A stretch of 32,288 nucleotides of DNA from an uncultured Clostridiaceae bacterium (GTDB lineage Bacteria > Bacillota > Clostridia > Oscillospirales > Ruminococcaceae). The position numbers and the translations under genes are program-made. Position 1 is the first letter of the stretch, and each line of letters begins with the position of its first letter. Under the pieces are notes generated by a model, which ran no database searches, was not told the origin of the DNA, and saw only the letters and a program-made list of their open reading frames with translations. The stretch covers positions 1 through 32,288 of the forward strand of contig CAMKFY010000003.1 in NCBI GenBank assembly GCA_946411985.1, in the 5' to 3' direction. Shown piece after piece: positions 25,321 through 32,288 of the stretch.

Positions 25321-25406
25321 ATATTTAATTATATAATGAAAAAAGTATAATCTTATTGTTTTATAAAGTTATTCTTTTCTCATGTAAAAAGAGTGGTGAG
25401 AAATTT

Positions 25407-26312
25407 ATGTATTTTGCAATAAATGAAAAGTTAGAAAAAATTAGTGAAGATTATATTAAGAGAGATAATAAAAATTACGTTGCTGTGCTTACTTCTAAAG
25501 AATGGCGTTCAAAAAAAGATAGTTTTGGTTTTGGAATAGATATAGATTTAGACACGTCTGAAATTTTAACCACAACAGCTGACGTTAATTATGATTCTTT
25601 AACAGGCACATTTTGTATTCCAAATAGAGAAAATTTAACACAGGAGTTTAAGTTTGCGTTTGCGTTAGATGAGCAAGGTATAGTTTTCATAGATGATAGT
25701 GGTGTGGTTAAAAAAATTATATATAGCATTAAAAATAACAGAAAATGGCGGTTCCCGAGTTTGGAGCGCTTTATATATGATTTTTTAGATTATATTATAA
25801 AAAACGATTTTAGGCTTATGGAAAGTTATGAGCGTGAGCTTGCAATGATGGAGCATACAATAATACGAGATGAAGAGCTAGACCCAAACAGGGTTAACGA
25901 TATGCGTGGTGATGTGCGAGATTTGAAAAATCATTATGAGCAGCTTTTAGATTTGGGTCAAATTTTTGAGGAAAATGAAAATAATTTTTTCAGGTCTGAA
26001 AATATACGGTATTTCCACCTTTTTCTAAATAGAATAGAAAGATTAAGAGATATATCTGCCTCTGTGCGAGATTATACATTGCAGGTGCAAGATTTGTATA
26101 AATCTCATTTAGATATTAAGCAAAACCATATTATTACAATGCTTACTGTTATAACTTCTATTTTTATGCCATTAAACCTTATAACTGGGTGGTTTGGCAT
26201 GAACTTTACAAATATGTTTGGCCTAAAGAATGGGTATCCTTTTGTTGTTGTTATATGCATAGTTATAGTAATTTCTTGTTTGCTTTTCTTTAAGAAGAAA
26301 AAATGGCTTTAA
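25407..26312 (+). CDS. corA: CorA-type magnesium/divalent cation channel
   Basis: CorA forms a pentameric inner-membrane channel for Mg2+ (or Co2+/Ni2+). The 301-residue protein has a long cytoplasmic N-terminal domain, a charged helical stretch (about 130-250) and two C-terminal transmembrane helices. The first ends in the family signature G-M-N (ITGWFGMNF), and the second is followed by a short basic tail KKKKWL. I chose ATG 25407, with GGTGAG 6 nt upstream; an ATG at 25356 adds 17 residues and no ribosome site. A short transcription unit with a terminator lies just upstream and may regulate it. Confidence 0.93.
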   Translation: MYFAINEKLEKISEDYIKRDNKNYVAVLTSKEWRSKKDSFGFGIDIDLDTSEILTTTADVNYDSLTGTFCIPNRENLTQEFKFAFALDEQGIVFIDDSGVVKKIIYSIKNNRKWRFPSLERFIYDFLDYIIKNDFRLMESYERELAMMEHTIIRDEELDPNRVNDMRGDVRDLKNHYEQLLDLGQIFEENENNFFRSENIRYFHLFLNRIERLRDISASVRDYTLQVQDLYKSHLDIKQNHIITMLTVITSIFMPLNLITGWFGMNFTNMFGLKNGYPFVVVICIVIVISCLLFFKKKKWL

Positions 26313-26352
26313 CTCAAAAAATAAAACATCTTCATATATTTTGTGTTATTAT

Positions 26353-26381
26353 TTGAATAATATGCAATATTTTGTTAAAAT
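26353..26381 (+). promoter_or_regulatory. Sigma-A promoter upstream of the 51-residue ORF
   Basis: TTGAAT (26353-26358), a 17-nt spacer and TAAAAT (26376-26381). The leader to the small ORF at 26544 would be about 155 nt and holds an AT-rich hairpin CTAAAT/ATTTAG (26437-26453) and a three-codon mini-ORF behind GGAG (26421-26439). Confidence 0.55.
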
Positions 26382-26543
26382 ATGTGTTGTGGGGGCAGTG
26401 TTAGAAAATTTAAATTTGGCGGAGTTTAATGTGTGCCTAAATTGCAGATTTAGTGTTTCAAATTTTTACTATTTTTTTAGAAAATATTTGTTACACTAAT
26501 ACACTGTGGTTGTGAATTCTTTAGAGAAATGAGGGCATTTTGT

Positions 26544-26699
26544 ATGGATTCCAGAAAAATGAAATATGAGCTAGCTTTATCTTGTAAAGGCAATTTAAAA
26601 AAATATTTTAACAAGGTTGAAATATTAAATAGAAAAATTGAGCGTGAAAATAATAGTGCTAATGTTGAAGGTTTTATACATAAAATAATAAACAAATAA
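26544..26699 (+). CDS. Small charged protein of 51 residues, unknown function
   Basis: The ORF begins with ATG 26544, 8 nt after GAGGG, and ends with TAA at 26697. It reads MDSRKMKYELALSCKGNLKK at the N-terminus and is rich in Lys, Asn and Glu with no membrane segment. A promoter lies upstream and a possible terminator downstream, so it looks like a single-gene unit in the 620-bp gap between corA and lon. I know no family for it. The rest of that gap (26313-26543 and 26700-26933) holds only the promoters, the leader and the terminator listed separately. Confidence 0.55.
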   Translation: MDSRKMKYELALSCKGNLKKYFNKVEILNRKIERENNSANVEGFIHKIINK

Positions 26700-26717
26700 C
26701 ATTTTTTTATAATTTAT

Positions 26718-26750
26718 TAGCCTTTGCAGTTGTTGTGAATGGCTATTTTT
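26718..26750 (+). terminator. Possible terminator after the 51-residue ORF
   Basis: A 5-bp stem TAGCC/GGCTA (26718-26722 and 26741-26745) with a long loop is followed by TTTTTATTTTTTT. The T-run is good; the stem is weak. Confidence 0.4.
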
Positions 26751-26839
26751 ATTTTTTTAATATTATTCTATTGTTAAATATTTATAATATAATGCTAGTA
26801 GTATTTTTAATATATAGATATTTTGAATAAAACAAAAAG

Positions 26840-26868
26840 TTGCAAATTTATTTTATTTCTATTATAAT
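26840..26868 (+). promoter_or_regulatory. Sigma-A promoter of lon
   Basis: TTGCAA (26840-26845), a 17-nt spacer and TATAAT (26863-26868), giving a leader of about 59 nt. I found no CIRCE or CtsR heat-shock operator near it. Confidence 0.65.
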
Positions 26869-26933
26869 TTAGTTTACTAGAAATATATTTAAAAAATATT
26901 AAGACCCTATTCAAAAAGGAGAAATATGTTATA

Positions 26934-29333
26934 ATGGTAGAACAAAACAACCAAAAAATGTTTCCTTTATTGCCTTTAAGAGGAGTTGTTGTTTTTCCAA
27001 AAGGTGTAGTAAATATAGATATATTCAGGAAAAAATCTATAGATTCTATTAAAGAAGCAATAAAAAATGATAAGAAAATTTTTTTGGTGGCTCAGAATGT
27101 TTTGAAAATGTCTGATTTAGAAAAATCAGATTTGTATAATGTGGGGACAGTTTGTGAAATAAAACAGTTTCATAGGGTTTCAGATAATGACTATAAGCTT
27201 TTGGTTCATGGGAAATATAAGGCTAAAATTGTTGAGTTTTTTCAAGATGATAGGTTTATGTTTTCCAAAATATCTCGTGTTGTGGAGAAATTGGCTATTA
27301 AACGTGATGAGAGGTATTATGCTACTTTAAGAGCTATTAAAAGAAAATTTTCTTCATATTGCTCTGTTGTTTCTAGTGTGTCTAAAGATTTTCTGAGCTT
27401 AGTAGAGTCTGAGCAAAACCCAGTTAAGCTATTTACAGCGCTAGTTGGGTTTATGCCGTTTAAATTTTCTGTTAAGCAAGATATGTTAGAGGAAAATGTT
27501 TTTGAAAAAAAGCTGCAGATGTTGTTAAAAATTTTGGCAAATGAGGTTGCAATAACAAAGATTGAAAAGAGTATGTTAGAAAAAATTGAAAACAGAATGG
27601 AGAAAAACCAAAAGAATTATTTTTTAAAAGAGCAGGTTAAGGCTATTCAAGAAGAGCTTGGCGAAGGTGAGCAGAGCTCAAATTGCGAAAGCATATCTTA
27701 CATGAATAAGATAGGCAATGTTAAAAATATGCCTATGCAAACTAGAGAAAAATTGTTTGAAGAGGCTAAACAGTTAGATAGGATGTCTGAGCTTTCTCAT
27801 GAAGCCTACGTTATAACAAATTATTTAGACACCGTGTTAAAATTGCCGTGGGATAGCAAAACAAAGGAAACCATTAACCTAAATAAAGCTAGTAAAGTTT
27901 TAGATAGGAGGCATTTTGGTTTAAAAAAGGTTAAAGAAGTAATATTGGAAAATTTGGCTGTTCGAAATTTTAACCCAGATATTAAAGGGCAGATATTGTG
28001 TTTGGTTGGCCCTCCTGGTGTGGGCAAAACTTCTATAGCAAAATCTATAGCTGAGGCCATAGGCAGGAAGTTTGTTAGCATATCGCTTGGCGGCATAAAC
28101 GATGAATCTGATATAAGAGGGCATAAAAAAACTTACGTTGGAGCTATGCCTGGGCGAATAATAAGCGGCATCATAAAATCTAAATATAAAAACCCATTGA
28201 TTTTGTTAGACGAAATAGATAAAATGAGTGAGAGCTATAAAGGAGACCCTTCTTCTGCTTTGCTCGAAGTTTTAGATTCTGAGCAGAATAATGAATTTGT
28301 AGACCATTACATTGAAGTGCCGTTTGATGTGTCTGATTGTTTTTTTATTGCTACTGCAAATTCTACTTCTTCCATTCCCGAGCCACTTCTTAACAGAATG
28401 GAGGTTATAGATTTGTTAAGCTACACTTCTCAGGAAAAATTTCATATAGCGAAGGAACATTTGTGGCCGAAGCAAAAAGAATTTTGTGGTTTGGTAAATG
28501 AAAATGTTAAAATAACCGATAAAGCAATATATGAAATTATTGAAGGTTATACGAAAGAGGCCGGAGTTAGAAAGCTTGAGCAGCTGCTTTGCAGTTTGCT
28601 AAAAAAGGCCGCCAGGAAGCTTTTAGATGGCAAATGTGAGGCCATAAAGTTCACCGATAAAAATTTAGTGGAATATTTAGGTTGCAGAAAATATATAAAT
28701 GAGGTTATTTCCAAAACAGATGAGGTGGGGCTTGTTAATGGCCTGGCGTGGACTAGTGTTGGCGGTGAGCTTATGCAAATTGAGGCTGGCATAATGGAAG
28801 GCAAAGGCACTGTGCAGTTAACAGGAAATTTGGGAGACGTAATGAAGGAGTCTGCCAGCACTGCTATTAGTTTTGTTCGCTCTGTGGCTTCAAAGTATAA
28901 TATATCTGCAGATTTTCATAAAAATAAAGATATTCATATTCATATTCCAGAAGGAGCTGTGCCAAAAGATGGGCCTTCTGCTGGGGTGGCTTTAGCTACT
29001 GTTTTGGTGTCTGCTCTTTCGAATAGGCCGGTTCGTAAAGATGTGGCAATGACAGGTGAAATAAGCTTAAGAGGCAGAGATTTGCCTATTGGTGGATTAA
29101 AAGAAAAGGCTATGGCGGCCTATAAATCTGGTATTACTACTGTGCTTATACCACAAGATAATTTGCAAGATTTAGAAGAGGTAGATGATATTGTAAAAAA
29201 TTGTGTTAAATTTATACCATGTAAAACTGCAAACCAAGTTTTAGAATATGCTTTAGCTCAAGATGTTTCTGGTGGCGAAGAAACTTTAAAATCTAGTAGT
29301 AAAAATTCTACAAAAAGTGCAAGGTCTATGTAA
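26934..29333 (+). CDS. lon: ATP-dependent protease Lon (LonA)
   Basis: Lon unfolds and degrades misfolded and regulatory proteins in the cytoplasm. The 799-residue protein has the N-terminal LON substrate domain (PLLPLRGVVVFPKGVVNIDI at 11-30), an AAA+ module with Walker A GPPGVGKT (359-366) and Walker B LILLDEIDKM, and a C-terminal serine protease domain with the S682/K725 dyad in KDGPSAGV and GGLKEK. The best start by homology is ATG 26934, but AAGGAG ends 13 nt upstream, and a two-codon ORF (ATG TTA TAA at 26925) sits between and overlaps the start. lon-engB order is also found in other Firmicutes. Confidence 0.97.
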   Translation: MVEQNNQKMFPLLPLRGVVVFPKGVVNIDIFRKKSIDSIKEAIKNDKKIFLVAQNVLKMSDLEKSDLYNVGTVCEIKQFHRVSDNDYKLLVHGKYKAKIVEFFQDDRFMFSKISRVVEKLAIKRDERYYATLRAIKRKFSSYCSVVSSVSKDFLSLVESEQNPVKLFTALVGFMPFKFSVKQDMLEENVFEKKLQMLLKILANEVAITKIEKSMLEKIENRMEKNQKNYFLKEQVKAIQEELGEGEQSSNCESISYMNKIGNVKNMPMQTREKLFEEAKQLDRMSELSHEAYVITNYLDTVLKLPWDSKTKETINLNKASKVLDRRHFGLKKVKEVILENLAVRNFNPDIKGQILCLVGPPGVGKTSIAKSIAEAIGRKFVSISLGGINDESDIRGHKKTYVGAMPGRIISGIIKSKYKNPLILLDEIDKMSESYKGDPSSALLEVLDSEQNNEFVDHYIEVPFDVSDCFFIATANSTSSIPEPLLNRMEVIDLLSYTSQEKFHIAKEHLWPKQKEFCGLVNENVKITDKAIYEIIEGYTKEAGVRKLEQLLCSLLKKAARKLLDGKCEAIKFTDKNLVEYLGCRKYINEVISKTDEVGLVNGLAWTSVGGELMQIEAGIMEGKGTVQLTGNLGDVMKESASTAISFVRSVASKYNISADFHKNKDIHIHIPEGAVPKDGPSAGVALATVLVSALSNRPVRKDVAMTGEISLRGRDLPIGGLKEKAMAAYKSGITTVLIPQDNLQDLEEVDDIVKNCVKFIPCKTANQVLEYALAQDVSGGEETLKSSSKNSTKSARSM

Positions 29334-29334
29334 T

Positions 29335-29919
29335 ATGAATTTTTCTAATGCATCGTTTTTAAAGTCTTGCTATTTAGAAAATCAGCTTTTCTTATCTAAC
29401 AAAAAGGAAGTAGTTTTTGTTGGCAGGTCTAACGTTGGCAAATCTTCTCTTATAAATAGGCTTTGTGGTAGGAAAAAATTAGCAAGGGTTAGTAATGTTC
29501 CAGGCAAAACAATATCTATAAATTTTTATAGTGTTGGAGGCATATATTTGGTAGATTTTCCAGGTTATGGTTTTGCTAAAATTGCTAAATGTAAGCGGAA
29601 GTTGTGGGATAATTTAGCGCAGGGTTATTTTTCTTCTAAGCGCAATATAGTTTTTTGCGTAGTTGTTATAGATTGCAGGCGAGGTTGTAAAGAATTAGAT
29701 TTTGATATGGTGCGATATTTAGTATATAACAAACTTTATTTTGTTGTGGTGCTTAGTAAGGCAGATAAACTAAAAAATAGCGAGTTGCAAGCTGTGTTTG
29801 AAGCCACTAAGAAAGATTTTTCATTTTTGAAAAATTTGCAGGTTATATTATTTTCTTCCAAAACCGGGCAGGGCGAAAACGAGTTAAGGCAGGTTATAGA
29901 GAGGGTTTGCGATGTTTAA
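29335..29919 (+). CDS. engB: Ribosome biogenesis GTPase EngB/YsxC
   Basis: This small TRAFAC GTPase helps assemble the large ribosomal subunit. The 194-residue protein shows G1 GRSNVGKSS (30-38), a switch I region VPGKTISINFY, G3 DFPGYGFA, G4 SKAD and G5 SSKTG. ATG 29335 begins 1 nt after the lon stop, so translation is likely coupled; an in-frame start 18 nt earlier would lie inside lon. The length is typical. Confidence 0.96.
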   Translation: MNFSNASFLKSCYLENQLFLSNKKEVVFVGRSNVGKSSLINRLCGRKKLARVSNVPGKTISINFYSVGGIYLVDFPGYGFAKIAKCKRKLWDNLAQGYFSSKRNIVFCVVVIDCRRGCKELDFDMVRYLVYNKLYFVVVLSKADKLKNSELQAVFEATKKDFSFLKNLQVILFSSKTGQGENELRQVIERVCDV

Positions 29920-29946
29920 AAGTTTAGTTTGAAAGGAATTTTTAAA

Positions 29947-31245
29947 ATGTTTGTTTGTGAAAATTTGAGTGTAAACAAAAAAGGGCATTTAACAATAGGC
30001 GGAGTAGACGCTATAGATATTGCTAATGAATATGGCACTCCTTTATATGTTATGGATATTTACGTGGTGCGTAAAAACTGCGAACGTTTAGCCAGTATTG
30101 TTAATAAATATTATGGCAATAACGCTCTTTTATGTTTTGCTAGCAAGTCTTTTTGTTGTAAAAAAATATATAACATAATGCAGCAAGAAAATATGGGAGT
30201 GGACACCGTTTCAATTGGCGAGATGTATACTGCTATTAAGGCTGGTTTTCCCAGCAAAAAGGTATATTTTCATGGGAATAGTAAAACGGAAGATGAGCTT
30301 GAATATGCTCTTGAAAATAAAATTGGCAGAGTGGTGGTGGATAATATAACGGAATTGAATTCCCTTAACTACATTGCAAAGAAAAAGGGTGTGGTGGCAG
30401 ATATTCTTTTAAGGCTAAAGCCTGGAGTAGATGCTCATGTTCATAAATATGTTACAACTGGGAGTGTAAATTCTAAGTTTGGTTTTGATATTGCAAATGG
30501 CGAGGCTATGGAAGCTGTTAAAAAGGCCATGGAGCTTGAAAATGTAAACCTTTTAGGAATTCATTGTCATATTGGTTCGCAAATATTTGAAGTTGAGCCG
30601 TTTTTGTTGGCTGCAGAAATTATGATGGATTTTATTAAAGATGTTAAAATTAAAACGCAAAATGAGCTTTTAGAGTTAAATTTGGGTGGCGGTTTTGGAG
30701 TAAGATATTTGCAAACAGATAAAAGTTTTGATATTGATTGTTGCATAAAGAGTGTTTGCGAGTTGGTTAAGAGCAAAGCTAGTGATTACGGTTTGAGCCT
30801 TCCTTTTTTAATATTTGAGCCTGGCAGGTATATAGTAGCTCAGGCGGGGGTTACGCTATATACTGTAGGGTGTAGAAAAGAAATAGATAAAGATATAAAA
30901 TATGTATCGGTTAATGGCGGTATGACAGATAACCCGCGCTATATACTTTATGGGTCTTTATACGAGGCTACTTTGGCTAATAAAGCATCTGAAGAAAAGT
31001 TGGAGAAGGTTTCTATTGCTGGTAAGTGTTGTGAAAGTGGAGATTTGTTGGGCGAAGGCGTTTTGTTGCAACGTGCTGAAAAAGGGGATATTTTGGCTAT
31101 GTTTGCAACAGGGGCTTATAATTACTCTATGTCTTCTAACTATAATAGAAATTTAATTCCTGCAGTTTTATTTATTGAAAATGGAAATTGTAGTTTAGCA
31201 GTGAAAAGGCAAACGCTAGAAGATTTAATAAGAAATGATGTTTGA
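29947..31245 (+). CDS. lysA: Diaminopimelate decarboxylase
   Basis: LysA makes L-lysine from meso-diaminopimelate using PLP. The 432-residue fold-type III enzyme shows the PLP lysine K67 (CFASKSF), HCHIGSQIF, the phosphate-binding GGGFGVRY, EPGRYIVAQAG, the CESGDLL active-site motif and GAYNYSMSSNYN. ATG 29947 follows AAAGGA by 9 nt; a TTG 18 bp upstream overlaps that site. It lies 27 bp after engB, in the same operon as lon and miaB by spacing. Confidence 0.96.
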   Translation: MFVCENLSVNKKGHLTIGGVDAIDIANEYGTPLYVMDIYVVRKNCERLASIVNKYYGNNALLCFASKSFCCKKIYNIMQQENMGVDTVSIGEMYTAIKAGFPSKKVYFHGNSKTEDELEYALENKIGRVVVDNITELNSLNYIAKKKGVVADILLRLKPGVDAHVHKYVTTGSVNSKFGFDIANGEAMEAVKKAMELENVNLLGIHCHIGSQIFEVEPFLLAAEIMMDFIKDVKIKTQNELLELNLGGGFGVRYLQTDKSFDIDCCIKSVCELVKSKASDYGLSLPFLIFEPGRYIVAQAGVTLYTVGCRKEIDKDIKYVSVNGGMTDNPRYILYGSLYEATLANKASEEKLEKVSIAGKCCESGDLLGEGVLLQRAEKGDILAMFATGAYNYSMSSNYNRNLIPAVLFIENGNCSLAVKRQTLEDLIRNDV

Positions 31246-31275
31246 GCAGAATAGAGAAATAAGGGATTTTGTTTT

Positions 31276-32265
31276 ATGGAAGGGCTTTGTTTATATAGTT
31301 ATGTTTCTAATAAAAATTTGTATTTGAAAAAGTGTAAAGAGATGTTGCTTCTAAGGTTTGGCGAAAAGCATCCCACATTTTACGTGCATTCATTTGGCTG
31401 CCAGGGAAATATTGCTGAAGGCGAAAAAATACAAGGTATATTGAGTGAATTAGGCTTTTCGAAAGCTTTTGATGTTAATTTTGCAGATATTGTAATATTA
31501 AACACTTGCGCAATAAGGGAAAAAGCAGAATGTAGAGTTTTTACTCATTTAGACAATTTAATAAATTTAAAAAAGGTGTGCACTAACAAAATCATTGGCA
31601 TTTGCGGTTGCATGGTTCAGCAGGAGCATATTAAGCAAAGAATAGAGGAGCGTTTTCCTGCCGTAGATTTGCTATTTGGCCCGCATGTTATTTATAAGCT
31701 GCCTGAGCTTTTATATTTTGCGCTATGCAATAAAAAAGGAATATATAGCAATATTTCTAATAAAGAGTCTGTGCAGGAAGGGTTGCCAACATTAAGAGGT
31801 AGCCATATAAAGGCTTTGGTGCCTATAATTTATGGTTGTAATAATTTTTGTAGCTATTGTATAGTGCCATATGTTAAAGGCAGAGAAAGGAGTAGGAGTT
31901 TTTCCGCTATAGTGGATGAAGTAAAGAAATTGGTGGAAAATGGCTATAAAGATATAACATTATTAGGGCAGAATGTTAATTCATATGGCAAAGATTTAAA
32001 CGTAAAAGATGGTTTTGCAAAGCTTTTATATGAGCTAAATAAAATAGACGGAAATTTTAGAATAAGGTTTATGACGTCTCACCCTAAAGATTTTTCGAAA
32101 AGTTTAATAGATGTTATTGCTAGTTGTAACAAAGTTTGTAGGCATTTCCACCTGCCAGTGCAGAGTGGGTGTGATAGAATTTTAAAAGCTATGAATAGAA
32201 AGTATACTGTAAATGAATATTTAAATATTCTATCATTTCCACCTGCCAGTGCAGAGTGGGTGTGA
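31276..32265 (+). CDS. miaB: tRNA-2-methylthio-N6-dimethylallyladenosine synthase MiaB (truncated at contig end)
   Basis: MiaB adds a methylthio group to i6A37 of tRNAs. The N-terminal methylthiotransferase domain has its three cluster cysteines (C42 in FGCQGN, C78 in NTCAIRE, C112 in CGCMVQ) and the radical-SAM CxxxCxxC is C188, C192, C195 (YGCNNFCSYC). HFHLPVQSGCDRILKAMNRK follows as expected. Family members run to about 440-470 residues. Here the frame is true to about residue 318; from 32231 the sequence repeats an earlier block in another frame and hits a stop, so the TRAM domain is missing. The truncation is most likely an assembly end effect. ATG follows AAGGGA. Confidence 0.92.
   Translation: MEGLCLYSYVSNKNLYLKKCKEMLLLRFGEKHPTFYVHSFGCQGNIAEGEKIQGILSELGFSKAFDVNFADIVILNTCAIREKAECRVFTHLDNLINLKKVCTNKIIGICGCMVQQEHIKQRIEERFPAVDLLFGPHVIYKLPELLYFALCNKKGIYSNISNKESVQEGLPTLRGSHIKALVPIIYGCNNFCSYCIVPYVKGRERSRSFSAIVDEVKKLVENGYKDITLLGQNVNSYGKDLNVKDGFAKLLYELNKIDGNFRIRFMTSHPKDFSKSLIDVIASCNKVCRHFHLPVQSGCDRILKAMNRKYTVNEYLNILSFPPASAEWV
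32143..32197 (+). repeat. First copy of a 55-bp exact direct repeat inside miaB
   Basis: This is the in-frame copy, coding for HFHLPVQSGCDRILKAMN. The second copy is at 32234-32288, an offset of 91 bp. Confidence 0.9.
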
Positions 32266-32288
32266 TAGAATTTTAAAAGCTATGAATA
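32234..32288 (+). repeat. Second copy of the 55-bp direct repeat, ending at the window edge
   Basis: It is identical to 32143-32197 over all 55 bases and then the window ends. The 91-bp offset is not a multiple of three, so it breaks the miaB frame. A 16-bp perfect palindrome (32215-32230) lies just before it. Confidence 0.9.

Noticed and set aside
25356..25406. Longer N-terminus for CorA from the upstream ATG
   Set aside because: No ribosome site, and the extra residues overlap the likely promoter and leader; ATG 25407 is well placed after GGTGAG.
32231..32265. Native C-terminus of MiaB ending SFPPASAEWV
   Set aside because: These codons come from the out-of-frame second repeat copy, so the stop is not the real end of the protein.
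32143..32288. Mobile element or CRISPR-like repeat at the right edge
   Set aside because: Only two copies, inside a coding motif of miaB, with no spacer pattern, transposase or terminal inverted repeats.

Overview
The window looks like one end of a contig from an AT-rich (roughly one-third GC by eye), anaerobic, endospore-forming member of the Clostridia. The sporulation set (SpoIVA, a SipL-type DUF3794/LysM protein, SpoIID), rubrerythrin, AdhE, strong Shine-Dalgarno sites and several TTG starts all fit. No phage, transposase, CRISPR array or integrase is visible. Most of the window is densely packed housekeeping sequence. The species cannot be named from the sequence.

Layout. 1-3014 (minus): the N-terminal part of glmU running off the left edge, a tRNA-Leu(UAA) with its own promoter and terminator, and pnp. 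3251-9105 (plus): a DNA-repair run radC, uvrB, uvrA, all starting with TTG, with a 340-bp gap after radC that looks like a decayed gene. 9111-10346 (minus): spoIID, convergent with uvrA and only 5 bp away. 10522-15665 (plus): citrate synthase behind a consensus sigma-A promoter, an unknown 8-TM membrane protein, a D,D-carboxypeptidase with an altered SxN motif, and pgi. 15703-16040: RNase P RNA with clear promoter and terminator; the terminator overlaps the 3' end of pyrE on the other strand.

16831-18571 (minus) is the only accessory-looking stretch. It holds two secreted proteins of unknown function whose signal peptides are intact but whose expected start codons are missing; one also appears frameshifted in an A-run. 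18643-21786 (minus) is a spore-coat basement pair, spoIVA and sipL, each preceded by a near-identical sigma-E-type promoter. 21972-25161 (plus): rubrerythrin and adhE. Between adhE and corA lies a short transcription unit (promoter to terminator, about 130 nt) with no ORF and possible alternative pairing; it is the best candidate for an undescribed RNA here. After corA come a 51-residue small ORF, then lon-engB-lysA-miaB. miaB breaks at the right edge in an exact 55-bp direct repeat that looks like an assembly end effect.

Functionally the window covers cell-wall precursor and diaminopimelate/lysine synthesis (GlmU, LysA, D,D-carboxypeptidase), RNA maturation (PNPase, RNase P, MiaB), excision repair (UvrA/UvrB), protein quality control and ribosome assembly (Lon, EngB), fermentation and oxidative defence (AdhE, rubrerythrin), and engulfment/coat assembly (SpoIID, SpoIVA, SipL). 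All functional calls rest on motifs read by eye; no database search was run.
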